Assembly: GCF_003996985.1 (NCBI RefSeq)
Contig: NZ_RJJX01000004.1
Location: forward strand, 108,419-172,418
Source: Ancylomarina longa
GTDB lineage: Bacteria; Bacteroidota; Bacteroidia; Bacteroidales; Marinifilaceae
Direction: 5' to 3'
Length of the DNA: 64,000 nucleotides
Made by a program: the position numbers and the translations under genes. Below are positions 56,650 through 64,000 of this stretch, one piece after another (position 1 is the stretch's first letter; each line of letters begins with the position of its first letter). The notes beneath the pieces are model-generated. The model was not told where the DNA came from and ran no database searches. It was given only the letters and a program-made list of their open reading frames with translations.

Positions 56650-57867
56650 ATGAACTACTGGGACTCCGAAACAAGCAATTCTCTAGCAGGGCTAGAGTTG
56701 AAAAAATTTATGAGCAAAAAGAAGATCTTAAAATACTTGTACCACTCCGGTGAACTGTCAAGTACTAAAATTGGAAAAATACTCCATCTTAGTGCTCCTA
56801 CTACACTAGCCTATTTAAATGAATTAATGGACGAGGATTTCGTCGAAGACAGAGGAAAGGGAAATTCCATCGGTGGTCGTCGTCCTAACATGTATGGTCT
56901 AAAAAAGAATTCTATATACGTTATAGGTGTTGATGTAACGAGACATCATATCACGACCTCAATTTTCAATCATGAATTAGAAAGTATTGCTAAAATAAAA
57001 GTAGAATCCTCTGAGCTGAAAAGTGAAACCACTCTAAATAAAATATACAATGAAGTTTCAAGCGTGATAGATGATTCCAAAATAGATCCCGATAAAATTA
57101 TGGGCATTGGTATCACCATGCCTGGATTAATTGATTCTGAATTAGGAATTAACTACACCTATCTTACTAATAATGGAAAGTCAATCGCCTATGATTTGCA
57201 ACAAAAATTTAATCGCCCTGTTTTTATAGAAAATGATGCTAAAGCAAGGACTTTAGCCGAATTGCGCTACGGAGCTGCAAAAGACTTTTTAAACGTTCTT
57301 TATCTACAGGTGGATTGGGGATTGGGAACGGGCATGATCTTTAATGGAAAATTGTATCGGGGAAATTCTGGTTTTGCTGGTGAATTTGCACATATTCCGC
57401 TCGAAACTGATGGTAAATTATGTCCCTGCGGAAAAAGAGGTTGCTTAGAAACTGTCGCCTCCGGAGATGCTTTAGTAGAAGATGCCATTTCCTCCCTAAA
57501 CAGCAATGTTGAATCTGCTATATATAAATATTGTCAGAATAAAGACAATAAATTAACACCAAAAATTATAATTGAATTTGCTCAAAAGGGCGATCAATTT
57601 GCATTATCTCTCATTAACAAGTTGGGATTGGCTTTGGGTAAGGGTATTTCTTACTTAATCCAAATTCTGAACCCTGAGCTTATTGTACTCGGCGGACGAG
57701 TTGCTCAAGCTAGTGAATATTTAGAAACCCCAATAAAACAATCGTTATATAATTATTGCATTCCTAAGCTACGAGAGGATGCAAAAATTGTACAATCAAA
57801 TCTTGGCAGCAAGGCAGGAATACTTGGTGCTGCTGTAATTGTAATGGAACATATTCTGGAAAATTGA
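56650..57867 (+). CDS. ROK-family transcriptional repressor (NagC-like)
   Basis: A 405-residue protein with an N-terminal winged HTH (about 25-70, TKIGKILHLSAPTTLAYLNE) fused to a ROK sugar-binding domain. The zinc site CPCGKRGC spans 258-265, and the sugar-binding Asp196 lies in ENDAKART. The usual kinase ATP motif DIGGT is replaced by DVTRHHIT, so it should sense a sugar without phosphorylating it. It lies upstream of the amino-sugar operon and probably controls it. Confidence 0.88.
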   Translation: MNYWDSETSNSLAGLELKKFMSKKKILKYLYHSGELSSTKIGKILHLSAPTTLAYLNELMDEDFVEDRGKGNSIGGRRPNMYGLKKNSIYVIGVDVTRHHITTSIFNHELESIAKIKVESSELKSETTLNKIYNEVSSVIDDSKIDPDKIMGIGITMPGLIDSELGINYTYLTNNGKSIAYDLQQKFNRPVFIENDAKARTLAELRYGAAKDFLNVLYLQVDWGLGTGMIFNGKLYRGNSGFAGEFAHIPLETDGKLCPCGKRGCLETVASGDALVEDAISSLNSNVESAIYKYCQNKDNKLTPKIIIEFAQKGDQFALSLINKLGLALGKGISYLIQILNPELIVLGGRVAQASEYLETPIKQSLYNYCIPKLREDAKIVQSNLGSKAGILGAAVIVMEHILEN

Positions 57868-58291
57868 AAAAGTGCACGTTCTACTCCGGTATGTATCCAA
57901 TAGTAATTACAGATTTGATTTACGATCTAATCATTATCCATTAAATCATAATTTATGAAAAGTCTAATTAGTGAAGTTTAAAGTGTATTGTAAAATCACA
58001 CTTTTAGCCTTTTTGAATGTACCGGAGATGATGAAAGCAAAATTCATTAATCTCGCAAGTTAGGAACCTTCTGCTTGAATCACTCCGGTATTTTCTTTAT
58101 TAAAAGAATCAACTTATCCATTCCTCATCACTATTAAGGAGAAAGGATATTTAAGCTATAAAGTTTCAAAAAAACATACATATTTATTCTTGAAACACAT
58201 AAAATGATTATTCAAAAAGCCAATGGGCTGAATTAATATAATACATCAAATAAAACAGTGTCTTCAAATTATTAATACCAAAATATAAAAC
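57868..58291. other. leader region of the amino-sugar operon
   Basis: About 420 bp. It contains a small stem AAAGTGT/ACACTTT (57980-57986, 57998-58004) and a longer-range pairing TACCGGAG/CTCCGGTA (58020-58027 and 58083-58090). No gene and no good promoter match were found. Confidence 0.5.
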
Positions 58292-60616
58292 ATGGAAAAT
58301 CATATATTTTCTGAAGTCGAAAATCAGTTTAAGAGCAAGTCGGGAGTCGATAAGATAAACACATCCATACCGTACATTACAGTTGACAATTTTCCTAAAT
58401 TAGGATTTTTTACAGCGCTTCGCTTTTTGGAGTGGGTTCGCGAAAATCCGAATGGAGTAATTAGTTTGCCAACGGGTAAAACTCCTGAGTACTTTATCAA
58501 ATGGACTAAGTTTATCCTTGAAAATTGGAATACAGCAAAGGGGAAAAAGATAAGAAATGAATATGGCCTTAAAGGAGATAAAAAGCCTGAATTGTCTAAT
58601 TTACATTTTGTTCAAATAGACGAATTTTATCCTGTTAGATCCTCACAGCACAATAGTTTTTACTACTATGTGAACGAGTACTATATTAAAGGCTTTGGAT
58701 TAAATCCGGATAATGCCTTATTAATAAATTCCGATGAAATTCCTTTAGTAAATGGACAACATTTTTCCGAAGTATTTCCGGATAGTATTGTAGATACTTC
58801 GTTGCGTTACAGAGAGGCAAAAACTAAAAAGGAACAGGAACAACAACAATCCATTTTCATGATTGATGATTGGTGTGTTGATTACGAGCGAAAAATTAGA
58901 GAAAAAGGAGGAATTGGTTTCTTCCTTGGAGGAATTGGTCCTGATGGCCATATTGCATTTAATACAAGGGGAGCCGATCATTTTTCTACCACCCGACTAA
59001 CATCAACCAATTTTGAAACACAAGCACAGGCCGCCGGTGATTTAGGAGGCATTGAGATTTCGCGCAACCGATTGGTAATTACGATTGGTTTGGAAACAAT
59101 AACTTACAACAAAGATGCAGTAGCGATCATTTTTGCCGCAGGGGAAGCGAAAGCTGAGGTTATAAAAAATGCATTGGAAAGTGATCCATCCGTATTATAT
59201 CCTGCAAGTATTCTAAATCAATTGCCTAATAGTAGGTTTTATATTACCAAAAGTGCAGGAGTTTTATTGAACGACAGTGTAAACACCTATTATACTACCG
59301 GTGAATGGACACCGGAAAAAACAGAGCGTGCAATCATTAATCTATGCAGAAAGATTAATAAATTTGGTCCTAAACTAGAATTAGAAGATCTAAAACAGGA
59401 TGCCTATTGTAAGCTTATTCCTAATTTATCCTTAAATACTGTAAAGGAGGTAATCGCCTCCATCACACAAAAAATATACAAAGGTCTTAGCAATAATAGT
59501 GAAGAAATTTATTACCACACGGGACCACATCACGATGATATTCAATTGGGATTGCAGCCACATGTTAATCGTCTTCTGGATAATGGTAAGGATAACTCTC
59601 ATTTTGCAGTCCTAACTTCCGGTTTTACCGCAGTAACCAACAAATTTATTATCGACACCCTTAAGGATACTCGAAAATTCATAGAGAGTGGGGAAATCCA
59701 AATGCTTTCCTATTCTGATTTTTTTGAAAATGGATACAAGTACAAATGGGATAAAGACGTTTATCATTTTTTAATGAAATTAGCATCTGGTGAACCGCAA
59801 GAACGTGCCAGAGCACTCTCCCATCGCATTGTTCGCGCTATCGTTGATATCTGGGAGGTGAAAAGTAAGGAGCAGTTAAGAAATCGAATCAATGCCATAC
59901 TATCTAATCTTCAGGAAAGTTATGACGGTCAGAAAAACCCGGTTAAAATCCAGAAATTAAAAGGAATGGTGCGTGAGTTTGAAGAAGAGTTGGTTTGGGC
60001 ACATTCCGGAGTTACGGTTAATAATGTTCATCACCTTCGTCTTGGCTTTTACACGGGAGATATATTTACAGAACAACCAAATAGGGAACGTGATGTTGCT
60101 CCAATTCTGGATCAACTACGACAAATTAAGCCCAGCGTGATTAGTCTGGCACTTGATCCCGAAGGAAGTGGACCAGATACTCACTACAAAGTACTTCAAG
60201 CCATTGCCGATGCCGTAAAACTTTGGGGAGAAGAGGAAGATATTTCCAATCTTAAAATTTGGGGATACCGAAATGTATGGTACCGCTTCCACGCTGCAGA
60301 TGTTAATGTAATCGTTCCGGTTAGCATGAATGCCTTGAATGAGCTCAATACTTCCTTTTCGAATTGTTATTTAAGTCAGGTAAATGCTTCCTTCCCTAGC
60401 TATATGTACGATGGCAAGTTTAGCGTTCTTGCTCAAAAAATCTGGTCTGCACAATTAGAGGATGTTCAATACTTGCTTGGCAAAGACTATTTTTACACCA
60501 ATAGCAATCCTAAAATAAGAGCCAGCCACGGATTAATTTTCTTCAAAGAAATGAGTGTTGCCGAGTTTATTTCAGAAGCACGAGAATTAGAAAAATCAAT
60601 GGAAGGAATGGTTTAA
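58292..60616 (+). CDS. NagB-like glucosamine-6-phosphate deaminase fused to PIG-L deacetylase-like domain
   Basis: A 774-residue fusion. The N-terminal NagB-like domain (about 1-340) has Asp110-Glu111 (VQIDEFYPV) and Asp218/His220 (GIGPDGHIAFN), matching catalytic residues of the deaminase; the following Glu of classic NagB is Thr225 here. The C-terminal LmbE/PIG-L domain (about 400-770) has the zinc motif PHHDD (412-416) and TSGFTAV. Such fusions are known in Bacteroidetes and are usually annotated as glucosamine-6-phosphate deaminase. It is the first gene of an operon with a ROK kinase and GH20. Confidence 0.85.
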   Translation: MENHIFSEVENQFKSKSGVDKINTSIPYITVDNFPKLGFFTALRFLEWVRENPNGVISLPTGKTPEYFIKWTKFILENWNTAKGKKIRNEYGLKGDKKPELSNLHFVQIDEFYPVRSSQHNSFYYYVNEYYIKGFGLNPDNALLINSDEIPLVNGQHFSEVFPDSIVDTSLRYREAKTKKEQEQQQSIFMIDDWCVDYERKIREKGGIGFFLGGIGPDGHIAFNTRGADHFSTTRLTSTNFETQAQAAGDLGGIEISRNRLVITIGLETITYNKDAVAIIFAAGEAKAEVIKNALESDPSVLYPASILNQLPNSRFYITKSAGVLLNDSVNTYYTTGEWTPEKTERAIINLCRKINKFGPKLELEDLKQDAYCKLIPNLSLNTVKEVIASITQKIYKGLSNNSEEIYYHTGPHHDDIQLGLQPHVNRLLDNGKDNSHFAVLTSGFTAVTNKFIIDTLKDTRKFIESGEIQMLSYSDFFENGYKYKWDKDVYHFLMKLASGEPQERARALSHRIVRAIVDIWEVKSKEQLRNRINAILSNLQESYDGQKNPVKIQKLKGMVREFEEELVWAHSGVTVNNVHHLRLGFYTGDIFTEQPNRERDVAPILDQLRQIKPSVISLALDPEGSGPDTHYKVLQAIADAVKLWGEEEDISNLKIWGYRNVWYRFHAADVNVIVPVSMNALNELNTSFSNCYLSQVNASFPSYMYDGKFSVLAQKIWSAQLEDVQYLLGKDYFYTNSNPKIRASHGLIFFKEMSVAEFISEARELEKSMEGMV

Positions 60617-60718
60617 TATCAGAAACACCACAAACAATATTCATCATATACAATAGGAGGATATCTAAAAAACAGAAGAATGATTTTTTTAGATATCCTC
60701 ACTAATCCCAATTAAAAT

Positions 60719-61594
60719 ATGCTTAATAGATCAATACTTGGAGTAGATATAGGAGGAACCAATATAAAAGCAGGTCTTATTTCGAATGACCAAATAATAA
60801 GAAAATGCACCAATCCTACAGGAGCTATGCGTTCGAAGGAGGAGATTCTACAGACTTTATTTGATACGATTGATGCGGTACTTACTCCTGAGGTTCAGGA
60901 TATAGGTATTGGTGTTCCGGGTCTTCTAAATCTCGAAAAAGGTCAACTTTTGAATATTATCAATCTGCCAGCCTGGAAAAATCTTCCGCTTAGAGATATT
61001 GTACAAGACAAATACAATCGAAATGTTTATTTGAATAACGATGCCAACTGTTTTGCACTGGGAGAAAAATATTTTGGAAAAGGAAAAAAAGTACACAATA
61101 TGCTCGCCATTACCCTTGGCACAGGATTGGGAGGCGGTATTATCTCCAACAATCAATTGGTTACCGGACTTTATGGAGGTGCTGGCGAAATAGGCTCTAT
61201 ACCCTATTTAGATGAGAATTTGGAAGCTTATTGCAGTAGTAAATTTTTCATTGACAAGCATCAGATTACAGGAAAAGAACTCTTCCTTCTAGCAGAACAA
61301 AATCAGGAACATGCCTTGCAGATATTTAAGGAATTTGGAACCCATCTGGGAAAAATGATACACGAGGTACTCTTTATGCTGGCGCCGGAAATGATTGTTT
61401 TTGGAGGATCTATAAGTAAGGCATTTTGCTTTTTTCAAGATGCACTTCAAAACGAATTGAATCAATTTCCTTTCGAATTGATCCGCGACAATGTACAAAT
61501 TGAACAATCAGACTTAGAGGATGCGGCTTTATTTGGAGCAGCGGCACAATACTATAATTCTATTCTGACCCAAAATATAGCAGAAGAACAATAA
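60719..61594 (+). CDS. ROK-family sugar kinase (candidate N-acetylglucosamine or glucosamine kinase)
   Basis: A 291-residue kinase with an intact ATP motif GVDIGGTNIKAG (about 8-19) and catalytic Asp108 in NNDANCFALG. ITLGTGLGGGI and GGAGEIGSI are the other ROK blocks. The CxCGxxGC zinc site of the repressor at 56650 is absent here, with EAYCSSKFF in its place, as in other Bacteroidetes members. The operon suggests an amino-sugar substrate, though glucose cannot be excluded. Confidence 0.88.
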   Translation: MLNRSILGVDIGGTNIKAGLISNDQIIRKCTNPTGAMRSKEEILQTLFDTIDAVLTPEVQDIGIGVPGLLNLEKGQLLNIINLPAWKNLPLRDIVQDKYNRNVYLNNDANCFALGEKYFGKGKKVHNMLAITLGTGLGGGIISNNQLVTGLYGGAGEIGSIPYLDENLEAYCSSKFFIDKHQITGKELFLLAEQNQEHALQIFKEFGTHLGKMIHEVLFMLAPEMIVFGGSISKAFCFFQDALQNELNQFPFELIRDNVQIEQSDLEDAALFGAAAQYYNSILTQNIAEEQ

Positions 61595-61615
61595 AAACCA
61601 CACATACTCCAAGTT

Positions 61616-63913
61616 ATGAAAACGAATTACTTATTCTTGATTCTATTGATACTTAGCATAGCTGCATGCTCAACATTTGAGTCTCCTAAGCTTTATCAAA
61701 AGCTATCCATCACCCCAAAACCTGTCGAGCTAGAGAGGACAAACACACCCTTCTCTTTAGATAAAAATACAAGTATCGATTTTGATGATAATATCCCCGA
61801 ATTAGCAATTGCTGCCGGGTATTTTAATAAATTTTTAAAAGATCAATACCATTTTCAATTGCCGGTAAATAAAAAATCCGACACTACAATTCGATTGGTC
61901 TTGAAAAAAATATCAGACAAACAGGAGGAATATCAACTAATTGTAAATTCCGATTCAATTGTAATTACGGCCAATCAAACTCAAGGTATTTTACATGGAC
62001 TGGAAAGCCTGAAGCAAATCATTTATCCCAGTCAGGAATTAAGTAATGGAAAAATAGAAATTCCGGGAGTGAAAATCACAGACTACCCAGCCTATTCCTG
62101 GAGGGGAATGCATCTCGATGTATGCCGACATTTCTTTCCCAAAGAGGAAATCCTCCAACTACTCGATGCAATGGCTGCCGCAAAGCTGAATATATTCCAT
62201 TGGCATTTAACCGATGATCAGGGATGGAGAATTGAGATCAAGAAATATCCAAAACTAACTCAGATCGGAGCCTTTCGTGATTCTACAATTATTGGTCATA
62301 TGGCAGACAATCCCAAAAAATATAAGGTGGAACGCTATGGCGAATATTATACCCAAGAGGATATTAAAGAAGTTGTTCAATATGCTGGCAATTTAGGAAT
62401 TACAGTAGTCCCTGAAATCGAAATGCCTGGTCATGCTGTAGCTGCTTTACGAGCATACCCGCAATATTCATGCAATGGAAAACATGTGGATGACTTTAGT
62501 GAATGGGGCGTTTCCGATGATGTATATTGTGCCGGTAATGAAAAAACATTTGCCTTTCTACAGGATATTCTCTCTGAAGTAATTGATCTCTTCCCCTCTC
62601 CCTACATTCATATTGGAGGCGACGAATGTCCGAAAACGAAATGGAAAACCTGTCCTAAATGTCAGGCGAAAATGCGGCTATTACATCTTGACAACGAAAT
62701 GGAATTGCAAAGCTACTTCATCAAAAGAATAGAAAAATTTGTTCGATCAAAAGGAAAACGATTGGTTGGCTGGAACGAAATATTAGAAGGTGGATTGGCT
62801 GAAGGTGCCATGGTAATGTCGTGGCAGGGAGAAAAAGGTGGAATCGTAGCCGCCAAACAGGGACATGATGTAATTATGACTCCCAATGCGAAAGTATATC
62901 TGGATCATTACCAATCGAAATATTACGAACCGCTTGCTATTGCAGGACTCACTACTCCTGAAGAAATCTATAACTGGTCGCCAATGCCAAAAGAATTAGA
63001 TGCAAAATACAAGAAATTCATTCTTGGAGCTCAGGCTAATGTATGGACAGAATACATTCCAAATAACGATCATTTGGAATATATGATATTTCCACGACTA
63101 ATTGCTTTAAGCGAGATACTCTGGACAGGAAAAGACAGAAAAGATTTTGCTGATTTCACTAGCCGAATGAACGAAATGTATGCTCGATTAGATGCAATGC
63201 ACATTCATTATAGAATTCCCTATCCCGAAAATCTACTTCCTTATAAAATTTTCACCAAACAGAAGATAGAGCTTCCCTTAACCAATGGAATTCCATCTTC
63301 AACCATCCTTTACACGCTCAATGGAGAAAATCCATTGGAAAAGGGAGAAAAATATACGAAACCACTCCTATTGAATTTAAAACAAGATGTGGAATTAAAA
63401 GCAGTAAGCGTGATGCCATCCGGCAGACATAGTGCTGTAATAACATCCAGTTTACGGTACAGAAAACCCGAAAAGGCAATAAGAACAAATCATGTTAAAG
63501 CGGGATTAACTTATCATTTGTATAAAGGTGAATTTTCATCCGCAGAAAAATTGACAGGGAAACATACTACTGGAGTTATAGAGAGCTTAATGATTCCAAA
63601 AGAAACACCTGAACACTTTTTCGGATTACAATACGAGGGACTGATAGAGGTACCTGAAGATGGAATGTATCAGTTCCGTCTGACAGCCGATGATGGTGCA
63701 ACACTTTATATTCATAACAAGCTGGTGATTACCAGAGATGGCTTTTCCTATGGTAGCGATGCCGTCGGATATGCTTTACTAAAAAAAGGACTGCACCCCA
63801 TTAGAATCAACTATTTTCAGGCAAAATATGGCAAAGAACTTCGGTTAGAAGCAAGCCTGAATGAAAATCAGACTCCAATACTGCTTCATTATTTTCACAA
63901 AGCACAGAACTAA
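61616..63913 (+). CDS. beta-N-acetylhexosaminidase, GH20, with PA14 domain
   Basis: A 765-residue lipoprotein (Cys19 in LSIAACSTF). An N-terminal GH20b domain (about 30-150) precedes the GH20 TIM barrel with catalytic Asp336-Glu337 (HIGGDECPK) and SWRGMHLDVCRHFF at its start. A small beta domain follows (about 545-625), then a PA14 carbohydrate-binding domain (about 650-755, with YEGLIEVPEDGMYQFRLTAD and DGATLYIHNKLV). It removes terminal GlcNAc or GalNAc from glycans at the cell surface or in the periplasm, feeding the kinase and NagB fusion encoded upstream. Confidence 0.93.
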   Translation: MKTNYLFLILLILSIAACSTFESPKLYQKLSITPKPVELERTNTPFSLDKNTSIDFDDNIPELAIAAGYFNKFLKDQYHFQLPVNKKSDTTIRLVLKKISDKQEEYQLIVNSDSIVITANQTQGILHGLESLKQIIYPSQELSNGKIEIPGVKITDYPAYSWRGMHLDVCRHFFPKEEILQLLDAMAAAKLNIFHWHLTDDQGWRIEIKKYPKLTQIGAFRDSTIIGHMADNPKKYKVERYGEYYTQEDIKEVVQYAGNLGITVVPEIEMPGHAVAALRAYPQYSCNGKHVDDFSEWGVSDDVYCAGNEKTFAFLQDILSEVIDLFPSPYIHIGGDECPKTKWKTCPKCQAKMRLLHLDNEMELQSYFIKRIEKFVRSKGKRLVGWNEILEGGLAEGAMVMSWQGEKGGIVAAKQGHDVIMTPNAKVYLDHYQSKYYEPLAIAGLTTPEEIYNWSPMPKELDAKYKKFILGAQANVWTEYIPNNDHLEYMIFPRLIALSEILWTGKDRKDFADFTSRMNEMYARLDAMHIHYRIPYPENLLPYKIFTKQKIELPLTNGIPSSTILYTLNGENPLEKGEKYTKPLLLNLKQDVELKAVSVMPSGRHSAVITSSLRYRKPEKAIRTNHVKAGLTYHLYKGEFSSAEKLTGKHTTGVIESLMIPKETPEHFFGLQYEGLIEVPEDGMYQFRLTADDGATLYIHNKLVITRDGFSYGSDAVGYALLKKGLHPIRINYFQAKYGKELRLEASLNENQTPILLHYFHKAQN

Positions 63914-63914
63914 A

Positions 63915-64000
63915 ATGACAGCATCTACAAATCCTAAAAAGCGATTGGCCTCCCTCGATGCATTTCGGGGATTCACCATTGCCGCAATGATCATCGTTAA
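63915..64000 (+). CDS. acyltransferase family protein, HGSNAT/DUF5009-like (partial)
   Basis: Only the first 28 codons lie in the window. RLASLDAFRGFTIAAMIIVN is the typical opening of the heparan-alpha-glucosaminide N-acetyltransferase-like family (DUF5009/YeiB-related), with a cytoplasmic stub and the first membrane helix. It starts 1 bp after the GH20 stop, so it is probably the next gene of the amino-sugar operon. It may acetylate glucosamine residues. Confidence 0.7.
   Translation, partial: MTASTNPKKRLASLDAFRGFTIAAMIIV

Overview
The window is a 64 kb chromosomal piece of a low-GC Bacteroidota bacterium, most likely a marine Bacteroidales/Marinifilaceae-type organism. The genus is inference. 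The phylum rests on several signs: start codons without clear Shine-Dalgarno sites, recurrent TAnnTTTG -7 boxes, lipoprotein-rich envelope genes, an ECF sigma factor beside an outer-membrane beta-barrel protein, Bacteroidetes-type Glp and Btu loci, and a NagB/PIG-L fusion. No phage, plasmid, CRISPR array, rRNA or intact insertion sequence was seen.

Layout. 0.3-6.9 kb: a MarR/GbsR-type regulator with a perfect palindromic operator drives a tripartite RND efflux operon (adaptor, pump, TolC-like channel). 7.4-12.2 kb: a membrane histidine kinase/LuxR response regulator pair next to an outer-membrane protein plus AmtB ammonium transporter. 12.6-19.3 kb: TruA, a PAS hybrid histidine kinase, a class A penicillin-binding protein and a CHAD protein. 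19.4-27.9 kb: a vitamin B12 island with BtuB, BtuD, BtuC and BtuF, two cobalamin riboswitches, a truncated hemoglobin, and a TIM-barrel enzyme that may act on cobamides. 28-39.8 kb: small secreted proteins, an LtaS-like phosphoglycerol transferase coupled to a diacylglycerol kinase-like protein, a transglutaminase-like lipoprotein and an AsmA protein. 40-46.4 kb: two identical tRNA-Arg(ACG) genes, an acyl-CoA dehydrogenase, a DUF6261-like protein, and an ECF sigma factor with an envelope-spanning beta-barrel protein. 46.5-56.4 kb: a glycerol/glycerol-3-phosphate regulon (glpK, porin, glpQ, glpT, glpD, a 48-residue small ORF) plus a divergent second glycerol kinase under a PadR regulator. 56.6 kb to the end: an amino-sugar operon with a ROK repressor, NagB/PIG-L fusion, ROK kinase, GH20 hexosaminidase and the start of an acyltransferase.

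The transport and catabolic islands fit an organism that scavenges. B12 uptake is controlled twice by riboswitches. Glycerophosphodiesters are cleaved by GlpQ, imported as glycerol-3-phosphate by GlpT and oxidised by GlpD. Amino sugars from chitin or glycans are trimmed by GH20, phosphorylated by the ROK kinase and processed by the NagB fusion.

The most unusual material is non-coding: a three-hairpin element of about 127 bp in two copies 28 kb apart, three unrelated minisatellites (41, 21 and 43 bp units), and a pair of stem-loops with shared loop and flank but different stems. Among genes, the second GlpK has altered phosphate-loop residues, the NagB fusion lacks the usual active-site Glu, and a small ORF precedes glpD.
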